From an uncultured Paenibacillaceae bacterium (GTDB taxonomy: Bacteria; Bacillota; Bacilli; Paenibacillales; DA-C8): a DNA stretch of 5,042 nucleotides. Positions 1-5,042 of this stretch are shown here, piece after piece. Numbering within the stretch: position 1 is the first letter of the stretch; the number at the start of each line of letters is the position of its first letter. A program made the translations under genes and the position numbers. Below the pieces are notes generated by a model. That model made no database searches and was not told the DNA's origin. It was given only the letters and a program-made list of their open reading frames with translations. The stretch spans positions 1 through 5,042 of the forward strand of contig CALGAO010000005.1 in the NCBI GenBank assembly GCA_937957685.1, given 5' to 3'.

Positions 1-22
1 GGGAGCTTCGGAAGTCAAAGAT

Positions 23-58
23 GAAAACATGCGAAAACGCGAGAAAAACGGAGAAAAC
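23..58 (+). promoter_or_regulatory. Four phased A-tracts (possible bent DNA) in the leader
   Basis: GAAAAC-type units start at 23, 33, 43 and 53, with A-runs at 24-27, 34-37, 44-48 and 54-57. The spacing is exactly 10 bases, close to one helical turn, the arrangement known to produce intrinsic curvature. They lie 28 bases or more upstream of ATG 86. I could not identify a convincing -35/-10 pair in bases 1-85, so the transcription start may be left of the window. The tract could instead be an unstructured A-rich 5' leader. Phasing is seen directly; a regulatory role is inferred. Confidence 0.45.
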
Positions 59-70
59 ATTAATTTATTG

Positions 71-77
71 AGGGAGG
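71..77 (+). promoter_or_regulatory. Ribosome binding site of the ACT-domain gene
   Basis: AGGGAGG is close to the ideal Bacillota Shine-Dalgarno and ends 8 bases before ATG 86. It decides the start codon: ATG 29, further upstream in the same frame, has only A-rich sequence before it. Confidence 0.85.
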
Positions 78-85
78 ACTTATTG

Positions 86-487
86 ATGCAATTAAAAATA
101 TTGGACCAGACCTTCGCCATCCTCAAATTGCCTCCGACTGACCCGATTCCATCCTGGGCATGGCAAGGCGAAGTTTTCTCTGTTACGCGGACGGATGAGG
201 AACTCTCGATCGTATGTCCATCGGAATGTTTGCCCGACAATGAGAGATTTGAATACCTGGAGAAGGATTGGAAATGCCTGAAGGTTGAAGGTATTCTGGA
301 TTTCACTCAGACCGGCATCCTGTCTTCGCTTGCGAAACCGCTCGCGGACAACAGGATCAGCATATTTGCAGTTTCGACCTATAATACGGATTACTTATTG
401 ATCAAGAGCCATGCCATGGACCAGGCGAGAGCCGTGTTGGAGAAAGAAGGCCATACGTTTTGCAAAGAACGAAGCCCCAGGGCGTAA
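86..487 (+). CDS. ACT-domain protein (ACT_7 / CASTOR-like family), 133 aa
   Basis: A small soluble protein with no signal peptide or membrane segment, so predicted cytosolic. Its sequence matches the pattern of bacterial ACT_7 (CASTOR/POLLUX-related) proteins: an N-terminal half with SIVCPSECLP at residues 41-50, then KCLKVEGILDF (63-73), TGILSSLAKPLA (76-87) and ISIFAVSTYNTDYLLIK (91-107), which is the typical ACT strand-helix-strand core. ACT domains usually bind amino acids or other small ligands and act as allosteric sensors; no ligand can be named from this sequence. ATG 86 is chosen because AGGGAGG (71-77) lies 8 bases upstream and the family normally begins near MxLxxL. The frame is also open upstream through ATG 29 to the window edge, but that extension (KREKNGEN-like) is low-complexity and has no good ribosome site. 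The last eight residues (CKERSPRA) are partly encoded by the arm of a hairpin and are probably not conserved. Family assignment is from recognition, not a search. Confidence 0.88.
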   Translation: MQLKILDQTFAILKLPPTDPIPSWAWQGEVFSVTRTDEELSIVCPSECLPDNERFEYLEKDWKCLKVEGILDFTQTGILSSLAKPLADNRISIFAVSTYNTDYLLIKSHAMDQARAVLEKEGHTFCKERSPRA

Positions 488-507
488 TCGTCCTGAAGCT
501 TCGTTCT
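466..507. terminator. Hairpin between convergent genes, probable bidirectional terminator
   Basis: AGAACGAAGC (466-475) pairs perfectly with GCTTCGTTCT (498-507). Inside it, after a small internal loop (CC against AA), 478-484 pairs with 489-495, including one G-T wobble, around the loop TAAT (485-488). The TAA stop of the ACT-domain gene is in this loop, so the left arm is coding. Reading rightward the stem is followed by GTTCGTTCC; reading leftward it is followed by TTGCAAAACG after the TTCT of the stem. Both tails are only mildly T-rich, so termination strength is uncertain. It begins 30 bases past the stop codon of the minus-strand gene, fitting a terminator shared by converging transcripts. 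Confidence 0.7.
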
Positions 508-537
508 GTTCGTTCCTATGCCTCGGTGTTGTCATCC

Positions 538-3500
538 TCAGATCAGGCCGGACTCCTGCAGCAATCGCTCGATCATCGCCGCGGCTTCCGCCCTGCTGAT
601 CATCTCCTGCGGTGCCAGGCTGCCGGTGCTTCGGCCATGGACGATGCCTGCCTGCACCGCGTCAGCGATGCCGGCGATCGCCCAGCCCGATGCCTGATCC
701 GCATCCCCAAACGCCTGGAGCACAACGTCCGCCGACTGTGCCGGCAGCTTGCCCTTCAGCCCGGTGATCCCCATCGCCCTCGCGATGATCACCATCGCCT
801 GTTCGCGCGTGATCTTCTCGTTCGGACGGAAGCTGCCGTCGGTATACCCGTTCAGCAAGCCATACGCATGCGCCGTGTGGATCGCGCCGCTGTACCAATC
901 CGTCTCCTTCACATCCGTGAAGATGCCCGTTCCCTGCTCCGGCCTCAGCCCCAGCGCGCGTACGAGGATCGTCGCAAACTCGGCGCGGGTGATCGCCGCG
1001 TCCGGGTGGAAGAGACCTTCGTCCGTCCCTGCCACGATCATCCGCGAGCCCATGTTGTTCGCGGTTTCCTTCGCCCAGTGCGTCGCCACATCCCCGAACT
1101 CCCTCGGGTTCCAGATCACCGTGTAGGTGCTGTTGGTCAGGCTGCTCACAACGGCGTAGTACCTGCCATCCACCACGATGATCCTCGTCGGCACATGGCG
1201 CACCGTGCCGTCCGGATCCACCACCACGCCGGTCGTGATCTTCTCCGGATCCACGCCGTCCGGGATCGCGATCGTCCGCTCCACATACACGTCGAACTTC
1301 GTCACCTCGATCGTCGTGTCTCCGTAAGTCGCCCTGACCGTGAACTCCACCGGCGGCACGACCAGCGTGAAGGTGCCATCCGCTTCCGCATCGTCCACAA
1401 GTCGGACAGTCGCCTCCGTCGGCTCGCCGATCTCCACCTCGACCTTGATGTCCTGCAGCTCCACATCGCCTCCCACCTGGTCGGAGATCGCGTCGATGTT
1501 AATCTGCTTCGCAGGAATCGTGTAGGTCGCGCGGTCCGTCCTGATCTCCAGTACCGCCTCATGCGCTTCCATATTCTTCACCATCTGACCGTTCAGTTCC
1601 CCGACGGCCACATCGGAGCCTGACGGGATCGGGATCGTCACGACCACGTTCCGGCCTTCCTCGGCCAGCTTCTCATTCAGCTGGTCGCCATCGACGATGA
1701 CGGTCGTGACGGTCTGGTTGTTCCGCGTGCTCGTCGTGACCGTGCCGGCCTGTGCTTCCTTGCCGTTCACCAGCACGATCACACGGTTGTCCGCAGGACC
1801 GGTTTCGGTATGCCCGGGCTCCTCCTGCTCTTCCGGCTCCTGTTCAATCGGGCCAGGTTGGCCCCAATCGCCGCCATCATCCTGGGTCGGCGTCGTGTCC
1901 TTGATCGTGATCGTCAGCGTCTGATCCTCACCATCGCTGAACACGAACGTCAGCGTCAGGTTGCCGAGCTTCTGCTCCTCCAGGTACGACTTCAGGATCG
2001 TCACCGTGGCCGTGCCCGCTGCCTCATTGACTGTCAAGGTGTAGTCCGTGCCCTGATCCAGCAGCGTCCCGCCCTTCCACAGGCTCTCGAACGTATTGCC
2101 GTTCAGCGTCACGGTCACCACGATGTCCTGGTAGTCGTCCGATTCCTTGTACTTGTCGAAGGTGGCTGTCGTCGGCGTGATCTCGCTGTCCTGCTTTTCA
2201 TCCTCGTCATCGCCTTGAACCGTGGCAAACTTCATGGCAGACAGCTTGCCGGAGGCAGATTGATCCTCAAAGACGACGTAAGGAATACCTGCCACAACCA
2301 CCAGGGAAGGCGCATAGGCGTCGTCTTTGGTCAACCCAGCCGACCCGATCGTCTTCCACTCGCCGTCCACATACTTTTTCACGGTCAGACGATCGCTGTT
2401 CTTCTCATCTCGATACGCGACAAACAGATCACCATCATCGGCTGTTGCGGCAAGCTCATAAACCTTGCCCGAGGAGAAGCTGGTTTGACCCAACTTGACC
2501 CATTCCAGGTTCCTGAAATCATAGCTCATCGCATGCGGCTTGTAATATTCATCCTTGTATACGAAATACAGCTCATTTCCGTCCGCAACGAGCGTGGCAT
2601 CATTGGCAAAGTCGGACGTGAAACCGCGGTCGCCAACCAGCTCCCATTCACCTGACGATGGATTGAACCTCATCACCGTGCCGCCGAAGCCCGCCTCGTA
2701 CAGATAATCCTGGAAGCCGGCATACAGCGTGCCATCCACTGCGGCCAAACTCGGGTGATAGATCTCATCGACGGAGAAGCTTTCCGTACCCACCGTTTCC
2801 CAGGTTCCGCTGCTTGTCAGCTTCTTCACTGTTATTTTCTTGGTCGGATCGCGATAGGCGACATACAGGGAACCATCGTGCATGAGAAGATACGGATCAC
2901 TGACATTGGAACTATCCGCTGCCAGAGTGTCGCCTGCCAGCATCCAGTCTCCTTCGCCGTCCAGTTCATATTGCATGACCTGCACCGTGGAACCTGTTCC
3001 ATAAGCCGCATACAGCTTGTCGTCCGTGACGATCAGCGAGCCTTCACCGATCTTGCCGGAGGAGAATCCTGCACTGCCGACCACTGACCACTGTGTCTCA
3101 TCCGCTCCAAGCTTCATGACCGTCGCTTTGCCGCTGTGGGACTGGTCGCTGAACAGCACATACAACGTGCCATCCGTGCCAGCCTTCATCGCTGGCGTAC
3201 TCCCCTTCCCTGCGGTGAATCCTTCTCCGATGGAGATCCAGCTGGCCTCGGGATCGATTGCCGTGACGAAGTTCCAGGTCATCGGATCGGCGATGCCGCC
3301 GTGCAGATCGGTCGCCGAATACTGGAACGCGTCGGCATCGATCAGAACATAATACTCCTTGAGCGAAAGCAATCTCTCCGGCAGCGTGATGGTCACAACT
3401 TCCGAAGCGATCTGCACATTGGGATCGGTTGTCCCGATCCTGGCGGCGACGGTTCCGCCCCCCGTCATCAGATAGAGGTATTTGCCCGGAGTTGCCTGGA

Positions 3501-5042
3501 CCGCATCATTAAATGTCAGGACGAGCTTGGTATTCACCGCCACTTCATCGGCATCGTCTTCAGGCGACAGCGCGACAATCCTGATATACGGCTCTACCTC
3601 ATTGTCAGCCGTGACCGAGTCAGATGCCAGACGATATCCCTTCTTGTCTGTGACCGGTGGCTCTCCGTCCGCATACGCCACCTCAACGTCCTGACGGTTC
3701 AGGATCGGGCTGGCCAGCGTGAGGATCAGCTCCTTGCCCTTCAATTGCGCTCCGGTCACTTGCACTTCTTCTCCATCCACCGTTACGGTGAAGCGTGCCA
3801 ACGCTTCCTCTTCCGCAGCCATCTTCTCCGGGAAGAAGACAGATACCTGACCCGGCGCCTCATCCGATACTTTCGCGCCGCTCAAGACCGGAGCCAGATC
3901 ATCCTGCCACAGCAGGATCGGCAGCTCTCTCCGATCGTCCAGTTGCCAGATCTCATCAAAATCCCAGTCATCGAAAGAGTCCTCTTTCGCCATATCCGTA
4001 TGCTTGAGCGGAATACCCGATTCCGGTCCTGTATCGGACTGACCGGTCTTGCCCTGATCATAATAAGCGGAAGTAAAGGAGATATTCCCCTTCTTGCCAA
4101 CCAATCCCCCGATGCCGTACTCGTAGGAATCATCACAGAAATACGTGCATACCACTTCGCCTGCAGCGAATACATTCGTAAGGGTGGAGGATGCCGTGCT
4201 TCCGCCAACCAGACCGCCAACAATGGAAGATCCACGGACAGAGCTGGTCGAATAGCTGTCGTTGATCTCGGCATTGTGGATGAGACCCACCAGACCGCCA
4301 ACATATTCACCAGTTCTTGTATCGCCTGTCGAACAGGATTGGTCAACCGTGGCGCTGTCCAGATATCCGACAAGACCGCCCACTTCTGTCTGATAGTCAA
4401 TGCCTGATACAGTAAGGTCGGTGCAGCTTGCCACGATGACGGCGCCGTTTATCGCTCTGCCGACCAGCCCTCCTGCAGTGTCAGACCCGCTGACGAATCC
4501 CCCGGATACAGTCACATTGCTTGCCTTTCCTTCCAACGTGGCCGCGAGGGCACCGGCGTTACCGAAATTGAAATTCAGAGAAACATTAACGTCTTCCAGG
4601 ACCAGGTTTTGGACAACGCCCTCTGATCCGATTGTGTCAAACAAACCTGAAGCGGTGTTGGTTTCCACCCACAATCCCGAAATTGTATGGCCTCGCCCGT
4701 CGAGATGACCATTAAACGCAGCGATTGGAGTCCACTGCCCAAAGTAAGACAGATCAATGTCTTTGGTCAGCGCATAATACGCCTCAGGATCATCGCCCAC
4801 CTCAGTCAACCGCTGCGCATTCCAGATCAGATACGGATGCTCTGCCGTGCCGTTGCCGCCCGGAACATCCGAGACCGCATCGGACAGTTCGCCCGTTCCC
4901 TCCTCATTGGCCGCAGCCACCGCAAACACATATGTCGTGCCGTTCGTCAACCCGGTTACTGTATACGTGTGTGTCAAGCAATTGTGGGCAGAATTTTGAG
5001 ATTGGTGAAATCGATGCTTCAGCTCCAATCTTGGTAGCGCTT
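538..5042 (-). CDS. SLH-anchored modular surface protein with GLUG solenoid, seven-repeat propeller and X2 domain (5' partial)
   Basis: A very large extracellular, cell-wall-attached protein; the stop is TGA at 540-538. Residues here are numbered from TTG 5028-5026, giving 1,496. Order: FN3 tail 20-57, GLUG repeats 58-376, SwmB-like 378-478, Big_5/SbsA Ig-like 480-590, seven propeller repeats 597-937, X2 948-1047, acidic Pro/Glu linker 1048-1080, beta-rich pre-SLH region 1081-1308, SLH 1311-1361, 1370-1421 and 1440-1496. SLH domains are known to bind pyruvylated secondary cell-wall polymer; the rest looks like adhesion or ligand-binding modules, with no catalytic domain seen. The 5' end is incomplete: there is no signal peptide, no ribosome site before TTG 5028, the FN3 domain is cut, and the frame stays open to the edge. 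Only five cysteines occur, four of them in the GLUG part. An adhesin- or scaffold-like role is inference; the missing N terminus could carry an enzyme. Confidence 0.9.
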   Translation of the reverse strand, partial: ALPRLELKHRFHQSQNSAHNCLTHTYTVTGLTNGTTYVFAVAAANEEGTGELSDAVSDVPGGNGTAEHPYLIWNAQRLTEVGDDPEAYYALTKDIDLSYFGQWTPIAAFNGHLDGRGHTISGLWVETNTASGLFDTIGSEGVVQNLVLEDVNVSLNFNFGNAGALAATLEGKASNVTVSGGFVSGSDTAGGLVGRAINGAVIVASCTDLTVSGIDYQTEVGGLVGYLDSATVDQSCSTGDTRTGEYVGGLVGLIHNAEINDSYSTSSVRGSSIVGGLVGGSTASSTLTNVFAAGEVVCTYFCDDSYEYGIGGLVGKKGNISFTSAYYDQGKTGQSDTGPESGIPLKHTDMAKEDSFDDWDFDEIWQLDDRRELPILLWQDDLAPVLSGAKVSDEAPGQVSVFFPEKMAAEEEALARFTVTVDGEEVQVTGAQLKGKELILTLASPILNRQDVEVAYADGEPPVTDKKGYRLASDSVTADNEVEPYIRIVALSPEDDADEVAVNTKLVLTFNDAVQATPGKYLYLMTGGGTVAARIGTTDPNVQIASEVVTITLPERLLSLKEYYVLIDADAFQYSATDLHGGIADPMTWNFVTAIDPEASWISIGEGFTAGKGSTPAMKAGTDGTLYVLFSDQSHSGKATVMKLGADETQWSVVGSAGFSSGKIGEGSLIVTDDKLYAAYGTGSTVQVMQYELDGEGDWMLAGDTLAADSSNVSDPYLLMHDGSLYVAYRDPTKKITVKKLTSSGTWETVGTESFSVDEIYHPSLAAVDGTLYAGFQDYLYEAGFGGTVMRFNPSSGEWELVGDRGFTSDFANDATLVADGNELYFVYKDEYYKPHAMSYDFRNLEWVKLGQTSFSSGKVYELAATADDGDLFVAYRDEKNSDRLTVKKYVDGEWKTIGSAGLTKDDAYAPSLVVVAGIPYVVFEDQSASGKLSAMKFATVQGDDEDEKQDSEITPTTATFDKYKESDDYQDIVVTVTLNGNTFESLWKGGTLLDQGTDYTLTVNEAAGTATVTILKSYLEEQKLGNLTLTFVFSDGEDQTLTITIKDTTPTQDDGGDWGQPGPIEQEPEEQEEPGHTETGPADNRVIVLVNGKEAQAGTVTTSTRNNQTVTTVIVDGDQLNEKLAEEGRNVVVTIPIPSGSDVAVGELNGQMVKNMEAHEAVLEIRTDRATYTIPAKQINIDAISDQVGGDVELQDIKVEVEIGEPTEATVRLVDDAEADGTFTLVVPPVEFTVRATYGDTTIEVTKFDVYVERTIAIPDGVDPEKITTGVVVDPDGTVRHVPTRIIVVDGRYYAVVSSLTNSTYTVIWNPREFGDVATHWAKETANNMGSRMIVAGTDEGLFHPDAAITRAEFATILVRALGLRPEQGTGIFTDVKETDWYSGAIHTAHAYGLLNGYTDGSFRPNEKITREQAMVIIARAMGITGLKGKLPAQSADVVLQAFGDADQASGWAIAGIADAVQAGIVHGRSTGSLAPQEMISRAEAAAMIERLLQESGLI
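541..1098 (-). repeat. Three C-terminal SLH domains
   Basis: Residues 1311-1361 (FGDVATHWAKE ... FHPDAAITRAEFATILVRALG), 1370-1421 (FTDVKETDWYSGAI ... FRPNEKITREQAMVIIARAMG) and 1440-1496 (FGDADQASGWAIAGI ... LAPQEMISRAEAAAMIERLL). The three copies have ITRAE, ITREQ and ISRAE at the position of the conserved polymer-binding motif, so all look competent, with the second diverged at its last residue. SLH triplets are known to bind pyruvylated secondary cell-wall polysaccharide, placing the protein on the outside of the wall. The protein ends seven residues after the third domain's final helix core. Confidence 0.95.
1105..1788 (-). other. Beta-rich pre-SLH region
   Basis: Residues 1081-1308, beginning RVIVLVNGKEAQAGTV and ending NSTYTVIWNPREF just before the first SLH domain. 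Landmarks are VVVTIPIPSGSDV (1128-1140), VPPVEFTVRATYGD (1224-1237), VYVERTIAIPDGVDPEKITTG (1247-1267) and SLTNSTYTVIW (1296-1306). I know this segment as a recurring companion of C-terminal SLH triplets in Paenibacillaceae surface proteins. I cannot name a family or function; a stalk or wall-spanning role is a guess. Confidence 0.6.
1888..2187 (-). other. X2 (CBM_X2) Ig-like domain
   Basis: Residues 948-1047. ITPTTATFDKY, then DIVVTVTLNGNTFESLWKGG, QGTDYTLTV, VTILKSYLEEQKLGNLTLTF and TLTITIKDTTP follow the X2 pattern closely. X2 modules are known from cellulosomal scaffoldins, where some bind cellulose or cell walls and aid solubility, and they are frequent in Paenibacillus secreted proteins. 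Short acidic linkers flank it (DDEDEKQDSE before; the Pro/Glu linker after, about 1789-1887). Confidence 0.85.
2218..3240 (-). repeat. Seven 48-52-residue repeats, predicted seven-bladed beta-propeller
   Basis: Residues 597-937. Each unit begins W-x-x-(I/V/L)-(G/A)-G-like (Trp 597, 647, 695, 743, 795, 843 and 891; spacings 50, 48, 48, 52, 48, 48). It continues with an FSSGK-like turn, then a core strand such as TLYVLF (621), KLYAAY (671), SLYVAY (720), TLYAGF (767), ELYFVY (819), DLFVAY (867) or IPYVVF (915), and ends in a TVMKL/TVKKY-like strand. Exactly seven copies of each element are present, which suits a closed propeller. The repeats have diverged at DNA level, so this is an old duplication and not a recent tandem array. 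Similar repeats occur in Paenibacillus-type surface proteins; the ligand is unknown. Confidence 0.8.
3259..3591 (-). other. Big_5 / SbsA Ig-like domain
   Basis: Residues 480-590. It shows the typical opening (IVALSPEDDADEVAVNTKLVLTFNDAV), a central VVTITLPERLLSLKEYYVLID strand pair, and the closing DPMTWNFVTA. This matches the bacterial Ig-like domain first defined in S-layer protein SbsA, in which the first strand carries the SPxDxxxxV...LxLTFxxxV pattern. It is used as a spacer in S-layer-type proteins. Confidence 0.75.
3595..3897 (-). other. SwmB-like beta domain
   Basis: Residues 378-478. It begins LAPVLSGAKVSDEAPGQVSV and contains the recognisable block ELILTLASPILNRQDVEVAYADG followed by VTDKKGYRLAS, a pattern I associate with the SwmB/SWM_repeat family (putative surface- or flagella-linked repeats, named from cyanobacterial SwmB). 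It lies directly between the solenoid and the Big_5 domain with almost no linker. Its function is unknown beyond a structural or adhesive role. Confidence 0.6.
3901..4857 (-). repeat. GLUG-repeat region (predicted beta-solenoid)
   Basis: Residues 58-376. It opens with the usual lead-in (GTAEHPYLIWNAQRL, then YYALTKDIDLS and FNGHLDGRGHTISGL) and carries five GGLVG cores: AGGLVG 185-190, VGGLVG 216-221, VGGLVG 243-248, VGGLVG 270-275 and IGGLVG 306-311, plus a degenerate AGALAA at 158-163. Successive cores are 31, 27, 27 and 36 residues apart. It closes with AYYDQGKTGQSDTG and WDFDEIWQLDDRRELPILLWQ, the normal end of such regions. GLUG repeats are known from large surface adhesins and peptidase-like proteins and probably form a right-handed beta-helix. 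Cysteines 202, 232, 294 and 298 all fall here. Confidence 0.85.
4858..4971 (-). other. C-terminal part of a fibronectin type III domain
   Basis: Residues 20-57 include YTVTGLTNGTTYVFAVAA followed by NEEGTGELSDAVS, the signature of the last strands of a bacterial FN3 domain (tyrosine corner GTTY, then VxAxNxxGxGxxS). The first strands, usually about 50 residues with a conserved Trp, are absent: upstream residues 1-19 do not resemble FN3. FN3 modules are common spacers in secreted Bacillota proteins. Confidence 0.75.
4972..5042. other. Possible foreign junction (insertion-sequence end or assembly edge)
   Basis: The FN3 similarity stops abruptly at about base 4972. The 71 bases to the right are more AT-rich (27 G+C in 4981-5040 against 39 in 4861-4920), and in the long open frame they encode a tail (HRFHQSQNSAHNCL) that looks non-native. 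The segment starts TGTCAAGCAATTGTGG on the plus strand; several insertion-sequence families begin with TGT, but I do not recognise this end, and no transposase fragment or second inverted repeat is in view. A natural gene with a diverged sequence here remains possible. Confidence 0.3.

Noticed and set aside
1..14. CTTCGG near the left edge as a tetraloop hairpin (terminator of an upstream gene)
   Set aside because: Only the closing C-G pair forms; the flanking bases do not pair and no T-tract follows.
21..71. Small upstream open frame (16 codons, ATG 21 to TGA 69-71)
   Set aside because: It lacks a ribosome site, its codons follow the A-tract repeat, and its length is within chance expectation. 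It could also be the tail of an upstream gene, which the window cannot decide.
460..1623. Long plus-strand open frame (387 codons) opposite the SLH and pre-SLH region
   Set aside because: The product is rich in Arg, His and Asp without any recognisable fold, which is typical of the antisense frame of a GC-rich gene. The minus strand here encodes clear SLH domains.
1810..2655. Plus-strand open frame (281 codons) opposite the X2 and propeller region
   Set aside because: No domain pattern, biased Arg/Leu content, and no start signal; explained by the minus-strand gene.
2218..3240. Propeller repeats as a recent DNA tandem array or CRISPR-like array
   Set aside because: The period is 144-156 bases with only protein-level similarity between copies; there are no identical DNA repeats or spacers.
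3136..4407. Long plus-strand open frame (423 codons) opposite the solenoid-to-propeller region
   Set aside because: Composition is shadow-like, there is no ribosome site, and the opposite strand has unmistakable GLUG, Big_5 and propeller repeats.
4972..4977. TTGACA on the minus strand as a -35 promoter element
   Set aside because: The only -10-like sequence nearby (TATACA, 4965-4960) is 6 bases away and not about 17, and the position is inside an open coding frame.
5026..5028. TTG as the genuine start codon of the surface protein
   Set aside because: There is no Shine-Dalgarno before it, no signal peptide after it, and the frame continues open to the window edge while the first domain is cut. 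The gene is better treated as 5' partial.

Overview
This 5,042-base window suggests a Gram-positive bacterium of the Bacillota, most likely a Paenibacillus- or Cohnella-like member of the Paenibacillaceae. The evidence is an SLH-anchored modular surface protein with Paenibacillus-style X2, Big_5 and SwmB-like modules, a consensus Shine-Dalgarno (AGGGAGG), and a small cytosolic ACT-domain protein of a type common in that group. The genus is an inference from family knowledge and was not tested by a search.

Layout. Bases 1-85 are an AT/purine-rich leader with four A-tracts spaced exactly 10 bp apart and a strong ribosome binding site. Bases 86-487 (+) encode a complete 133-residue ACT-domain protein. 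A strong inverted repeat at 466-507 holds that gene's stop codon in its loop and sits between two convergent genes, so it is a probable shared terminator. The rest of the window (538-5042, -) is one very large surface-protein gene, read right to left and incomplete at its 5' end.

The large protein (at least 1,496 residues visible) is a chain of non-catalytic modules. From N to C terminus these are the last part of a fibronectin type III domain, a GLUG-repeat beta-solenoid, a SwmB-like domain, an SbsA/Big_5 Ig-like domain, seven 48-52-residue repeats that look like a complete seven-bladed beta-propeller, an X2 domain, an acidic Pro/Glu linker, a beta-rich pre-SLH region, and three SLH domains. 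The SLH domains should hold the protein on the pyruvylated secondary cell-wall polymer. The other modules would project a binding or adhesion surface outward. No enzymatic domain, signal peptide or promoter is visible for it here.

The most notable points are the seven-repeat propeller carried on an SLH protein together with a GLUG solenoid, the abrupt loss of the FN3 domain near base 4972 (possible insertion or assembly junction), the phased A-tracts, and the terminator that overlaps a coding end. The two genes show no evident functional link: they converge, and one product is predicted cytosolic and the other surface-anchored.
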